From: Pseudolactococcus reticulitermitis
GTDB taxonomy: Bacteria > Bacillota > Bacilli > Lactobacillales > Streptococcaceae
Assembly: GCF_002260845.1 (NCBI RefSeq)
Contig: NZ_BEDT01000004.1
Location: 62,001-126,000 of the forward strand
Reading direction: 5' to 3'
Length of the DNA: 64,000 bases
Position 1 is the stretch's first letter; each line of letters opens with the position of its first letter. The translations under genes were made by a program, and so were the position numbers. The notes below the pieces were generated by a model that had not been told where the DNA came from, did not search any database, and saw only the letters and a list, made by a program, of their open reading frames with translations. Positions 1-7,821 of this stretch are shown one piece after another.

Positions 1-457
1 AGAAATCAAACCATTGGGCGCGCGCAGCATCATCTCCTGCCTGAGTTTCAGGAAAGTTAGGGAGATAGATTAGGTGCGCAACCGTGACCACCCACCCCCT
101 AGGATCACGTCCAGGTGTTGCAATTGTTTTGAGCTGCGCCACGAGTTTAGGCGCGATTTTGAGGTGGGTCTCCTCAAAAACTTCACGAATGGCAGCTTGT
201 GTGGTATCTTCATTTTTGTCCAAAAACCCACCCGGCAGCGCCCAATGATGTAAATCAGGATGTGCTTTACGCTGGATTAAGAGGAGATTGACCCGATTGG
301 TCTCAGGATTGTAGGCGAAGATGACATTATCAACGGTGACACTGGGTGTTTCGTAGGTTGGATGATCTTGTTTGAGATACCAAGCGAGAAATGCTTCCTC
401 ACTTGCTTGCTGTTCATAATAGACTTTTTCTGCTGCTTTGCTGACAAATGTTGGCAT
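1..457 (-). CDS. Nudix hydrolase (partial, C-terminus off window)
   Basis: This gene reads leftwards from an ATG at 457 and runs off the window; 152 codons are visible. The Nudix box is clear: GGFLDKNED, then an Arg-Glu core REVFEETHL, matching G-x5-E-x7-REUxEExxU with His in place of the usual last Gly. The text just before it (LLLIQRKAHPDLHHWALPGG) and the later TIATPGRDPRGWVV resemble ADP-ribose pyrophosphatase-type Nudix enzymes of lactic acid bacteria. The family cleaves nucleoside diphosphates linked to another moiety; the exact substrate cannot be told. An AGGAGAGACC stretch just upstream of the ATG supplies the ribosome site. Confidence 0.85.
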   Translation of the reverse strand, partial: MPTFVSKAAEKVYYEQQASEEAFLAWYLKQDHPTYETPSVTVDNVIFAYNPETNRVNLLLIQRKAHPDLHHWALPGGFLDKNEDTTQAAIREVFEETHLKIAPKLVAQLKTIATPGRDPRGWVVTVAHLIYLPNFPETQAGDDAARAQWFDF

Positions 458-545
458 GGTCTCTCCTTTTTTGGTTTATGTTAAGTTTAACCTAGGAGAT
501 AGGTGATGTCAAATTTAGGCTAACAGGTACAGAATAGGATATTAG

Positions 546-574
546 TTGTCATAATATGAAAAATAGGTTAAAAT
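546..574 (+). promoter_or_regulatory. Promoter of apbE
   Basis: TTGTCA at 546-551 and TAAAAT at 569-574 are separated by exactly 17 bases, a good vegetative sigma promoter. Transcription would start near 581, just ahead of a cre-like palindrome. Confidence 0.65.
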
Positions 575-587
575 ATAAAGAGACAAA

Positions 588-601
588 CGAAAACGTTTTC
601 A
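588..601 (+). promoter_or_regulatory. cre-like CcpA operator
   Basis: CGAAAACGTTTTCA matches the catabolite-responsive consensus TGWNANCGNTNWCA except for the first base and is almost perfectly palindromic. It lies just downstream of the predicted transcription start of apbE, a position where CcpA represses in low-GC Gram-positives. This suggests glucose repression of apbE and the following sortase-like gene. Confidence 0.6.
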
Positions 602-637
602 TGATGAGGGGATAGAGATACCGAAAGGAGAGGTTGA

Positions 638-1756
638 ATGAAAAAAAGATTGCAGTGGCGACTAGGTGCGATGTTGCTGATTGTACCAGTTTTACTTGCA
701 AGTTCTGGTTGCCAAAAAAAGGAGGATAGCTCTAAAAAAGCACCAGAAAAAAAAGTCGAGCTGATGAAAGAGCCTTATAAAAATGAAGAGTTTGCAACGG
801 GTACGTACGTTGAAATTTTGATTTATGACAAAGGACATGGTGAGGCGGATTTTGAAGTTGCTAGAAAACAACTCAAGGAGTTAGCGGCGAAGTTCGAAAT
901 TTATGAGCAAGGTGAAAGCGAGCTAGATAAAGTCAATGCCCAAGCAGGCATCGCACCAGTTAAGGTATCAAAAATCACCTTTGAATTAGTTAAGGCGCTA
1001 GATAAATATGCTCAGACTTCTGATGGCTACTATAATCCAGCTGTTGGTGTGATGACACATCTTTGGCATATTGGTTTTTCGGATGCTCAAGTTCCCTCAG
1101 AGGAATTAATCAAAGCAACATTAGACAAAGTAAACGTTGATGATATCGTGTTAGATGCTAAAAATCAGACGGTCTTTCTCAAGAAAAAAGGGATGATGAT
1201 TGAGGCTGACGGTATTGGTAAAGGCTTTATTGGAGCGCAATTATTGGAAACCCTTAAAGCTAGAGGGGTGACGACTGCAGTTGTCAACCTAGGTGGTCAT
1301 GCTTATACGATAGGTAAAAACCCAGATCGTGAAGACGGTGCTTGGGAGGTTGGGGTTGCCAATCCAACATTAGGTGAAAGTCAAGACAGTCCTTTAGTAG
1401 GCGTGGTAGCCAGCCACCATACGAGTTTTAATACCACGAACTATTATGGGCGCTATCTAAAGGTTGGAGACAAAGTTTATTCTCACTTATTTGATACTAA
1501 GACGGGCTATCCAGTAGAAACAGATTTATTGAGCGTGACCATGGTTGGTGATACGCCCTATCATGATGATGCTTATAGTAATGCCCTGATGAACATGGGG
1601 CTTGAAAAAGGGATGAAATACGTCAATGCTCACGATGAATTAGACGCTATCTTTATTACCAAAAATAAAGAAGTATACATCTCAAAAAATATTCCAGGAG
1701 AATTTGAACTTCTAGATAAAAGTTTCACAGTAGTGAAAGGTGTCGCAAAAAAATAA
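638..1756 (+). CDS. apbE: FAD:protein FMN transferase, lipoprotein
   Basis: 372 residues. The N-terminus is a lipoprotein signal (LLASSGCQKK, lipobox Cys about residue 25), so the enzyme is membrane-anchored outside the cell. The body matches ApbE: ATGTYVEILIYD near the start of the domain, GIGKGFIGAQL and VNLGGHAYTIGKNP in the middle, and the C-terminal YSHLFDTKTGYPVE plus DDAYSNALMNMG. ApbE transfers FMN from FAD to Thr/Ser of target proteins; extracellular forms flavinylate electron-transfer proteins. The ribosome site AAGGAGAGG precedes the ATG. A sortase-like secreted protein follows 32 bases later and is probably cotranscribed. The flavinylation target is not in this window. Confidence 0.93.
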   Translation: MKKRLQWRLGAMLLIVPVLLASSGCQKKEDSSKKAPEKKVELMKEPYKNEEFATGTYVEILIYDKGHGEADFEVARKQLKELAAKFEIYEQGESELDKVNAQAGIAPVKVSKITFELVKALDKYAQTSDGYYNPAVGVMTHLWHIGFSDAQVPSEELIKATLDKVNVDDIVLDAKNQTVFLKKKGMMIEADGIGKGFIGAQLLETLKARGVTTAVVNLGGHAYTIGKNPDREDGAWEVGVANPTLGESQDSPLVGVVASHHTSFNTTNYYGRYLKVGDKVYSHLFDTKTGYPVETDLLSVTMVGDTPYHDDAYSNALMNMGLEKGMKYVNAHDELDAIFITKNKEVYISKNIPGEFELLDKSFTVVKGVAKK

Positions 1757-1788
1757 TTGAATAATCATTGAAAGGTCATGGTGATGAA

Positions 1789-2547
1789 ATGAAAATTCAG
1801 AAAAGTTTAAAAATAATGACGGTCACATTGGCACTTTTGGCTAATTTTGTTGTTTCAACACAAGTATTAGCAAGAGAAAAAGGTGATACTAAAAAAGATA
1901 AAGAATCAAGACAAATTAATATTGATTTACGCTTCAATCAACGCTATACAGAGCAGCAAGAAGCTGAAAAAGTGACGCAAAATACTAACAATGAGCCTAA
2001 ATTAGTTGAACCTGCAGTACAGCCTACTCCTGTTTCAGATCCAGCACCTCCAGCTGATACTGATGCGCAGCCAGCAGCTCCAGCGCCGGCTACTCCAGCA
2101 CCACCACCAGCGCCAGCGCCTGTACCAGCACAAGTGACGGCAGATGTATTGTCAATGCTCGGCATAAATATTCCGTTTCAAAACGGTGGCATGAGTGGTG
2201 GTCAGGCCGTTATTGATGCAAATCCGGGAGGTATTGCGTCAACTTGGGGAGGTGCGACACCATATTCTGGAACAGATGGTCTCAATACGCACTTTATCGG
2301 GCATCACTGGGGTGCTTTCGATCCTGTCATCAATTTAAGTAATGGTGGTGTGGTGACTGCTTATGATGCAAATGGTCAAGCCTTTAATTACACGATCTAC
2401 AAAATTGCAGTCGTTGATACAAATGGTAATAACGTTCAGACAGGTGAGTCTATGTATGGTGAAATTACCTCAATCGGTGGTGGTGAACGTATCGTCCTGC
2501 AAACCTGTATTGATGAAACGACCAGACGGATTGTCTTTGCAGCTTAA
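1789..2547 (+). CDS. Secreted sortase-family protein with Pro/Ala-rich linker
   Basis: Start taken at ATG 1789, which opens a standard signal peptide (MKIQKSLKIM..., about 28 residues); an in-frame TTG at 1768 would only add seven polar residues. After a charged segment comes a long Pro-Ala linker (PAAPAPATPAPPPAPAP), then a domain of about 130 residues with the sortase signatures: a His in THFIGHHWG, a Cys in IVLQTC about 63 residues later, and an Arg pair in DETTRRIVF. These fit the His-Cys-Arg triad of sortases. The linker suggests the domain is held away from the membrane or wall. The class and substrate are unknown; no LPXTG protein is adjacent. Cotranscription with apbE is likely. Confidence 0.72.
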   Translation: MKIQKSLKIMTVTLALLANFVVSTQVLAREKGDTKKDKESRQINIDLRFNQRYTEQQEAEKVTQNTNNEPKLVEPAVQPTPVSDPAPPADTDAQPAAPAPATPAPPPAPAPVPAQVTADVLSMLGINIPFQNGGMSGGQAVIDANPGGIASTWGGATPYSGTDGLNTHFIGHHWGAFDPVINLSNGGVVTAYDANGQAFNYTIYKIAVVDTNGNNVQTGESMYGEITSIGGGERIVLQTCIDETTRRIVFAA

Positions 2548-2558
2548 AGTTTAGAGTA

Positions 2559-2609
2559 AAAAAATACGCCTCAAAAGTTGGGAAACCCAAACTTTTAGGG
2601 CGTATTTTT
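2559..2609. terminator. Bidirectional intrinsic terminator
   Basis: A long stem (AAATACGCC then CAAAAGTTGGG, pairing with CCCAAACTTTT and GGCGTATTT) flanked by A and T runs sits between two convergent units, the sortase-like gene (plus) and the rarA operon (minus). Confidence 0.85.
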
Positions 2610-2617
2610 GATTTAAA

Positions 2618-2803
2618 TCAGTCAAGACCACCTTGAAAATCAGTGTCAATATCTTGCACGTAGGCTTTGTAATAATTGACCAAGCTGTTTTTAAATTCCT
2701 GGTAGTCGTCTTCACTATACTCACGATTGTCGTCAATTTGGGCTTTAAAATGTGGTAAATTCAATTCTGTTCGGATGCGTTGTTCTAATTCGTCTCTAGT
2801 CAT
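2618..2803 (-). CDS. Small acidic hypothetical protein (61 aa)
   Basis: Last gene of the leftward rarA operon; its ATG is two bases past the stop of the preceding gene. The product is short, charged and probably helical (MTRDELEQRIRTEL, then an acidic DDNREYSEDDYQEFKNSL). No signal peptide or membrane segment is visible and no family is recognised. The tight spacing argues it is real and cotranslated with its neighbour. Confidence 0.55.
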   Translation of the reverse strand: MTRDELEQRIRTELNLPHFKAQIDDNREYSEDDYQEFKNSLVNYYKAYVQDIDTDFQGGLD

Positions 2804-2805
2804 GC

Positions 2806-3537
2806 TTAATGCTCCATTTCATTATCTGGTTGATTAGGGGAATCGAAATCCCAAGTGATATGGCCTGTCCGAAGTGTTTCAGACGCTGCTTTGTCGATAG
2901 GTGGTTGATTTTCAAAAGGTAGCGGCCCATCTAGGGCTGGGCGTTTTTCAAAAGGGATACTTGAATCGTAGATAATCCCAGTGGCATCATCTGTGGTAAT
3001 GCCATTATTTTGCGTATAATCGGGCAAGGGATATTGGTTGAGAAAATTGACCAAAAAATCAATGTTTTCAGGAGGGGTCTCATCCTGTTCAGCAAACTCA
3101 TCTTCCCCAATCAAAGGTAATTTTCGCTCACGCAAGATACGCTCATAATCATAGGTTGCACCATCAAGTTCAAGCTTAGTCTCATCGTAGGTGGCTTGCG
3201 CTTGAACGACTGCATAAAAAGCAGTTTGACTATTAGATTTTTGAGTCTGATTGCTCATTTGCGCAGCATCATATGCTTTTTTGGCAACGTCAAGGTCATG
3301 ATTAGCCGTGATGAGCGCTTTTTCTGATAAGTGGGGTTGCAGCTCTAAAGTATTGGCATGTTGAATGGCGAGAGAGTAATTTAAAGTTTTAGTTTCGAAA
3401 TTTTTTTGAGCTTCAGCACTCTCTTTTTTAGCTTCTTCTAAACGAAGCATGACGATATTGAGTTTGTCTGAAGCTTGATTAAAGGCCAGTTCAGCTTCTA
3501 GAAGTCGCGTTTTGGCTTGTAAAAGTAGATCAGTCAT
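2806..3537 (-). CDS. Coiled-coil hypothetical protein (243 aa)
   Basis: Residues 1 to about 140 form an Ala/Glu/Lys/Gln-rich segment with a coiled-coil heptad look (AKTRLLEAELAFNQASDKL...). The C-terminal 100 residues are acidic and Pro-rich (DETPPENIDF, PLPFENQPPIDK), probably disordered. There is no signal peptide or membrane segment. It lies 23 bases after rarA and two bases before the 61-residue gene, so the three likely form one operon. Function is not recognised. Confidence 0.6.
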   Translation of the reverse strand: MTDLLLQAKTRLLEAELAFNQASDKLNIVMLRLEEAKKESAEAQKNFETKTLNYSLAIQHANTLELQPHLSEKALITANHDLDVAKKAYDAAQMSNQTQKSNSQTAFYAVVQAQATYDETKLELDGATYDYERILRERKLPLIGEDEFAEQDETPPENIDFLVNFLNQYPLPDYTQNNGITTDDATGIIYDSSIPFEKRPALDGPLPFENQPPIDKAASETLRTGHITWDFDSPNQPDNEMEH

Positions 3538-3560
3538 TTGCCTCCTTTAGCTGTTATCTA

Positions 3561-4817
3561 TTATTTATTTTTGTGCCGATTAATTTCTTCTTGCCTGAGT
3601 TGTAGGGCGCGTTCGTATTTACCTAAGCCGTCAGAATGAAAATAGTCAGCATTTTTTAACTTATCAGGTAGGTACTGTTGGTCGACCCAATGACCTGGAA
3701 AATTGTGTGGATACTGGTAATCCTCTGCCCGCCCCAGTTTTTTAGCCCCCGCATAGTGCCCATCTTGCAGATGTGGCGGGATGGGCAAGACGCCATGTTT
3801 ATGCAAATCAGCGATGGCGGTATCCATGGCGATATAGGCAGCATTGGATTTAGGGGACAAGGCTAGGTCAACTACGACATTTGCCAATGGAATTCGAGAT
3901 TCTGGAAAACCTAGCCGTTCAGCCGCTGTGACCGCTGTGACCGTCCGAGCGCCAGCGTCGGGATTGGCCAGCCCAATATCTTCATAGGCGATGACCATGA
4001 GCCGCCTCGCAAGACTTTGCAAATCGCCACCCTCAATTAAACGTGCGGCATAGTGCAGGCTGGCATTGACATCAGAACCACGAATCGACTTTTGCAAGGC
4101 AGATAAGAGATCGTAATGGGCATCGCCGTCCTTATCAAAAGTCGCTGCCGATTTTTGCAGGGAGTTTGCCATATCATCCAAGGTCACATGGTGGTCAGAA
4201 CTTGATAAAACGGCAAGCTCTAGTGAATTCAAAGCGGAACGAACATCACCATTTGTCGAATGGATTAGAAACTGTTTGGCGTCTTCGTCCAGCGTGACGT
4301 CAAAGTCAAAGCCACGATCAGCATCAGAGATGGCACGATCGACTGCGACCGCAATATCCTCGGGCGTCAGGGGTTTCAGCTCGAAAATTTGAACACGACT
4401 CCGGATGGCTGGGACCACGCTAAAATAAGGATTCTCAGTCGTCGCCCCAATCAAGATAATCTCACCATTTTCAAGGAGTGGTAATAAAAAATCTTGTTTA
4501 GGCTTATCCAGACGATGGATTTCATCCAAAAGGAGGACGAGTTGCCCTGAAAACTGGGCTTCCGCCGCAATTTCTTGTAATTTTGTTTTTTTGTCAGAGG
4601 TGGCATTAAAGGTGCGAAAAGCCATATCTGCCGTCCCCGCAATAGCAGAGGCAATCGAGGTCTTCCCAATACCGGGAGGACCGTAGAGAATCATGGAACT
4701 GAGTAGCTTGGTTTCAACCATTCGCCGAATGATTTTGCCTTCGCCGACAAGATGGCGCTGGCCGATGATTTCATCTATCGTTCGCGGTCTCAAACGCCGC
4801 GCCAAATTTGCTTGCAT
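3561..4817 (-). CDS. rarA: Replication-associated recombination protein RarA/MgsA
   Basis: 418 residues, the usual family length. The N-terminus LARRLRPRTIDEIIGQRHLVGEG is characteristic; Walker A is GPPGIGKT (residues 46-53), Walker B is LLLDEIHR (about 95-102), and sensor 1 is IGATTENPYF. The C-terminal tetramerisation region includes GSDVNASLHYAARLIEGGD and ANPDAGARTV. RarA is a clamp-loader-like AAA+ ATPase acting at stalled replication forks. It heads a leftward operon with two unknown genes. Confidence 0.95.
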   Translation of the reverse strand: MQANLARRLRPRTIDEIIGQRHLVGEGKIIRRMVETKLLSSMILYGPPGIGKTSIASAIAGTADMAFRTFNATSDKKTKLQEIAAEAQFSGQLVLLLDEIHRLDKPKQDFLLPLLENGEIILIGATTENPYFSVVPAIRSRVQIFELKPLTPEDIAVAVDRAISDADRGFDFDVTLDEDAKQFLIHSTNGDVRSALNSLELAVLSSSDHHVTLDDMANSLQKSAATFDKDGDAHYDLLSALQKSIRGSDVNASLHYAARLIEGGDLQSLARRLMVIAYEDIGLANPDAGARTVTAVTAAERLGFPESRIPLANVVVDLALSPKSNAAYIAMDTAIADLHKHGVLPIPPHLQDGHYAGAKKLGRAEDYQYPHNFPGHWVDQQYLPDKLKNADYFHSDGLGKYERALQLRQEEINRHKNK

Positions 4818-4849
4818 ATCTTAGGCTCCTAGTAAATGTGTTATAATGA

Positions 4850-4859
4850 CATTATAGCA
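4850..4859 (-). promoter_or_regulatory. Extended -10 promoter of rarA
   Basis: On the minus strand the sequence reads TGCTATAAT, an extended -10 with a perfect hexamer (4851-4856 on the plus strand), about 35 bases upstream of the rarA ATG. No clear -35 is present, as is usual for extended -10 promoters. Confidence 0.5.
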
Positions 4860-4919
4860 TTTTTTAAAGGGTTGAAAGCAATTTAGAGTCGTGATGATAG
4901 ACACCCATAAAGGAGAAAT

Positions 4920-5390
4920 ATGTCAAAATATGGTTTTTTAGATGCCTTAGATAAAGCTTTAGCAAAAGCGTTCACATACGATTACGAGATTAACTGGGAT
5001 AAGAAAAACCATGCGGTGGAGATTTTTTATCTGCTCGATGTTGAAAATCCGGGTGTGGCTGTGACGGATACGGAAGATGATACTGAAGCTTCGAGCGAGA
5101 ACATCTCATTTGAAGATGCTGTCGTCTTTTATAACCCGGCAAAATCTCAAATCGCAGTTGAAGATTATCTGGCTAGTTTTCCTTATGGGCCGAAAAAAGG
5201 CTTGTCCCAAGAATTTATCGCCTACTTTGTGACCTTCTTGCAAGAAACAGCGGATAATGAATTGGATGCCTTGACAGACTTTTTGAGTTCTGACGAAGCA
5301 GAATTTGCAGGCACATTTGATTTGGAAAGCTTTGAAAAAGGACGTGAAAAACTGGTGGAGACAACATTTTTTGCCTATCCTCGATATTAA
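4920..5390 (+). CDS. DUF3013 family protein
   Basis: 156 residues. The sequence MSKYGFLDALDKALAKAFTY and DYEINWDKKNHAVEIFYLLDVE, followed by VVFYNPAKS and PYGPKKGLSQEFIAYF, is typical of the DUF3013 family found in streptococci and lactococci. It is acidic, cytosolic and of unknown function. A good ribosome site (AAAGGAGAAAT) precedes the ATG. A Ser-rich lipoprotein gene follows after 16 bases, so the two are probably cotranscribed. Confidence 0.8.
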   Translation: MSKYGFLDALDKALAKAFTYDYEINWDKKNHAVEIFYLLDVENPGVAVTDTEDDTEASSENISFEDAVVFYNPAKSQIAVEDYLASFPYGPKKGLSQEFIAYFVTFLQETADNELDALTDFLSSDEAEFAGTFDLESFEKGREKLVETTFFAYPRY

Positions 5391-5406
5391 TTTGGAGAAA
5401 ATGAAC

Positions 5407-5841
5407 ATGAAAAAAATAACAGGCCTATTAGCGATTTTATTGGTCGCGATTATGACCATCACAGCATGTGGCGGTAAGAAGTCAGACACTAAAAAATCGT
5501 CAGCGACTTCGAAAAGTAAGGTAAGTCAAACCGTTTCAAAATCAAGTCAATCATCAACGTCAAGTCAGGTGCTAGAGTCGTCAAGCAGTTCAGTCGTGGC
5601 ATCAGCTTCAGAGTCAGAGCACGTACATGGCGAGGCTGAGGAAAGTCAATGGTCACAGCAATCTAGCGAGGCAGCAAAAGTGATGACCGTCTCAGAAGCG
5701 CGTCAGACTTTGCGAGAGTTGAATATCAACGATGGCAATTTTTCAAATGCTGATATTAACAAGTACATTTTAGAAGCGCAGGCAGCTGGGCAAGAGTTTG
5801 GCGCTTATATGGTGGCACAAGGTTTTGAAGCCTTAAAATAA
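5407..5841 (+). CDS. Ser-rich lipoprotein, unknown function
   Basis: Start chosen at ATG 5407 (MKKITGLLAILLV...), nine bases after GGAG; another ATG at 5401 is too close to that site, and the longer frame back to 5305 lies inside the DUF3013 gene. The signal ends in a lipobox (TITACGGKK). A Ser/Lys-rich linker follows (KKSSATSKSKVSQTVSKSSQ..., then ESSSSSVVASASESEHVHGEAEE). The last 55 residues form a compact domain (MTVSEARQTLRELNINDGNFSNADINKYILEAQ...) seen in small lactococcal lipoproteins. It should be exposed on the outer face of the membrane. Confidence 0.7.
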   Translation: MKKITGLLAILLVAIMTITACGGKKSDTKKSSATSKSKVSQTVSKSSQSSTSSQVLESSSSSVVASASESEHVHGEAEESQWSQQSSEAAKVMTVSEARQTLRELNINDGNFSNADINKYILEAQAAGQEFGAYMVAQGFEALK

Positions 5842-5862
5842 AGCGAGACTTGTCGCTTTTTT
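5841..5862 (+). terminator. Intrinsic terminator
   Basis: AAGCGA pairs with TCGCTT across a six-base loop and is followed by a T run, directly at the end of the lipoprotein gene. Confidence 0.65.
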
Positions 5863-5905
5863 GTGTTGCCAAGCAGAATGAATAATTTGAAGGAATAAAT
5901 AAACA

Positions 5906-6862
5906 ATGACTAACTGGAATGAATTATCAGTCACGGTTTCACGTGAAACCGAGGACGCCGTCAGCAATATTTTAATCGATGCAGGCGCCCAAGGCGTTGC
6001 CATTGAAGATACACAGGATTATCTGGACAATCTGGACAAATTTGGTGAGATTTTACCTGAGATTGAGCAGCTAGAGACTGTGATTATCAAGGCTTATTAT
6101 CCTGAAAATCTGTCAATCATTGAAATTGCTGAGAGTGTCAAGGCACAGATTTCAGGTCTTCTAGCCTTTGACTTAAATCCTGGGGAGTTTACCGTCACCA
6201 CCCAAAGTTTGGCTGAAAATGATTGGTCAGATAGCTGGAAACAGTATTTCTTACCGACACGGATTTCCCACAGCTTGACGATTGTGCCGTCTTGGACGGA
6301 TTATGCGCCAGCATCTGCCGACGAAAAAATCATTCGTTTGGATCCAGGTATGGCTTTTGGGACAGGGACGCACCCGACGACGAAACTTTCTTTATTTGCC
6401 TTGGAGCAAACCTTGCGGGGTGGTGAGACTTTGCTAGATGTCGGCACGGGTTCAGGTGTTTTGTCTATTGCTGCGCATCTCCTAGGGGCTCAAAACATCC
6501 ATGCTTTCGATTTGGATGAGGTGGCGGTGAAAGTTGCCGAAGAAAATATCCAGCTCAATCCGGATATGACCAACATCATCGTTAAACCCGGCGACTTGCT
6601 CAAAAACGTGACGACAAAGGCGGATGTCATCGTCGCTAATATCCTAGCCGACATTCTCATGAACGTCATTGACGATGCCTACAACCTCCTGTATGACGGC
6701 GGTTTCTTGATTATGAGCGGGATTATTGACAGCAAATCACAGATGATTTTGGACAAAAGCCATGCGGCTGGGTTTGCCCTTGTGACACGGATGCAACAAG
6801 GCGAGTGGCACTGTCTCATTTTACAGAAAGCAAATGACGACGCGAGTGTTATCGGAGGATAA
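5906..6862 (+). CDS. prmA: Ribosomal protein L11 methyltransferase
   Basis: 318 residues. The N-terminal substrate domain ([20 protein letters not shown]...) is followed by the SAM-binding core: [27 protein letters not shown] (motif I) and [11 protein letters not shown] (motif IV). PrmA trimethylates L11 on several residues. rsmE starts six bases after its stop, the common prmA-rsmE pair. Confidence 0.95.
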   Translation: MTNWNELSVTVSRETEDAVSNILIDAGAQGVAIEDTQDYLDNLDKFGEILPEIEQLETVIIKAYYPENLSIIEIAESVKAQISGLLAFDLNPGEFTVTTQSLAENDWSDSWKQYFLPTRISHSLTIVPSWTDYAPASADEKIIRLDPGMAFGTGTHPTTKLSLFALEQTLRGGETLLDVGTGSGVLSIAAHLLGAQNIHAFDLDEVAVKVAEENIQLNPDMTNIIVKPGDLLKNVTTKADVIVANILADILMNVIDDAYNLLYDGGFLIMSGIIDSKSQMILDKSHAAGFALVTRMQQGEWHCLILQKANDDASVIGG

Positions 6863-6868
6863 ACGCAG

Positions 6869-7615
6869 ATGCAACAGTATTTTTTAAACCAAAAATGCCC
6901 AGAGCTTGGCGCCACTTTTAGCCTTGAGAAAGCAGATAGCCACCACCTTTTCACCGTCATGCGGGCGCAGGCGGCAGAAAAGGTTCAAGTCGTCTTTTCA
7001 GATCAAACCCTTACGTTAGCTGAGGTCAATGGTGAACAGGAGACTTTGACGCTCCTTAAAATTTTATCCAGAACAGTCGAGCTACCCCTAGGCGTGACGA
7101 TTGCTGTGGGGCTTCCCAAGAGCGATAAATTAGAGTTTATCACGCAGAAAGCGACAGAACTCGGCGCGCAAGCCATTCTAGCCTATCCAGCGCAATGGTC
7201 AGTGACCAAGCTAGATGCCAAGAAGGCCGCCAAAAAGCAAGAACGCCTAGAAAAAATAGCCAAAGGTGCCGCAGAGCAGTCCAAACGGCTGATGATTCCT
7301 GAGACTGAAATTTTGAGCAATCTCAAAGCTTTAACTGACCAGTTTGACCGATACGACCAAGTTTTGATTGCTTATGAAGAATCAGCTAAAACAGGCGAAA
7401 CGGCAGCCTTTGTTGACCGCTTATCACAATTAAAGTCAGGTCAAAACCTGCTTGTCATTTTTGGCCCAGAAGGCGGACTGTCACCAGAGGAGATAGAGAA
7501 ATTTACACAACTCGGTGCGGTTAAAATCGGTCTGGGGCCGCGGATTATGCGTGCGGAGACAGCACCCCTGTATGTCTTGTCTGCTATTTCATTTTATACG
7601 GAATTGTTGGGATAA
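6869..7615 (+). CDS. rsmE: 16S rRNA m3U1498 methyltransferase
   Basis: 248 residues of the SPOUT/RsmE family: an N-terminal PUA-like part (MQQYFLNQKCPELGATFSL), the GLPKSDKLEFITQKATELG segment, and the C-terminal knot IFGPEGGLSPEEIE and LGPRIMRAETAPLYVLSAIS that binds SAM. It methylates U1498 of 16S rRNA and is translationally close to prmA. A short terminator hairpin in a direct repeat lies 70 bases downstream. Confidence 0.95.
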   Translation: MQQYFLNQKCPELGATFSLEKADSHHLFTVMRAQAAEKVQVVFSDQTLTLAEVNGEQETLTLLKILSRTVELPLGVTIAVGLPKSDKLEFITQKATELGAQAILAYPAQWSVTKLDAKKAAKKQERLEKIAKGAAEQSKRLMIPETEILSNLKALTDQFDRYDQVLIAYEESAKTGETAAFVDRLSQLKSGQNLLVIFGPEGGLSPEEIEKFTQLGAVKIGLGPRIMRAETAPLYVLSAISFYTELLG

Positions 7616-7682
7616 ATTTATCAGCCGATAAACAGAGGTCATACGTAATCATTGACACAACCATTTCCCATAAGAAAACGAG

Positions 7683-7717
7683 AATCAAGGCACAAGCCTT
7701 TTTCTTATCTCAAAAAA
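7683..7717 (+). repeat. Left direct repeat of mini-island (contains terminator hairpin)
   Basis: 35 bases starting AATCAAGGC and ending CTCAAAAAA, matching 9682-9716 at 33 of 35 positions; weaker similarity continues about ten more bases. Inside, AAGGC-ACAA-GCCTT followed by TTTCTT forms a small terminator that would serve rsmE. The two copies bracket the ATPase pair. Confidence 0.85.
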
Positions 7718-7733
7718 CGGTAAAAGTACATTT

Positions 7734-7741
7734 GCTATAAT
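7734..7741 (+). promoter_or_regulatory. Extended -10 promoter of the ATPase pair
   Basis: TTGCTATAAT contains an extended -10 (TGC followed by TATAAT at 7736-7741). No -35 is evident. It would give a leader of about 75 bases before the ATG at 7822, which has a strong GGAGG ribosome site. Confidence 0.5.
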
Positions 7742-7821
7742 ATTGTATTTAAGTGTTAAAAAGTGTTGAGAGATATGATACGATATACTTGAAGTAAGAG
7801 ATAATCTGTAAGGAGGATATC

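Noticed and set aside
1944-2165. Minus-strand 73-codon frame rich in Gly/Ala
   Set aside because: It is the antisense of the Pro-Ala linker of the sortase-like gene; composition comes from the complement of CCA/GCA codons.
4842-4847. TATAAT on the plus strand as a promoter for the DUF3013 gene
   Set aside because: No -35 at a suitable distance; the site overlaps the better extended -10 of rarA on the other strand. A weak TTGAAA-17-TGATAG at 4872-4900 is possible but not convincing.
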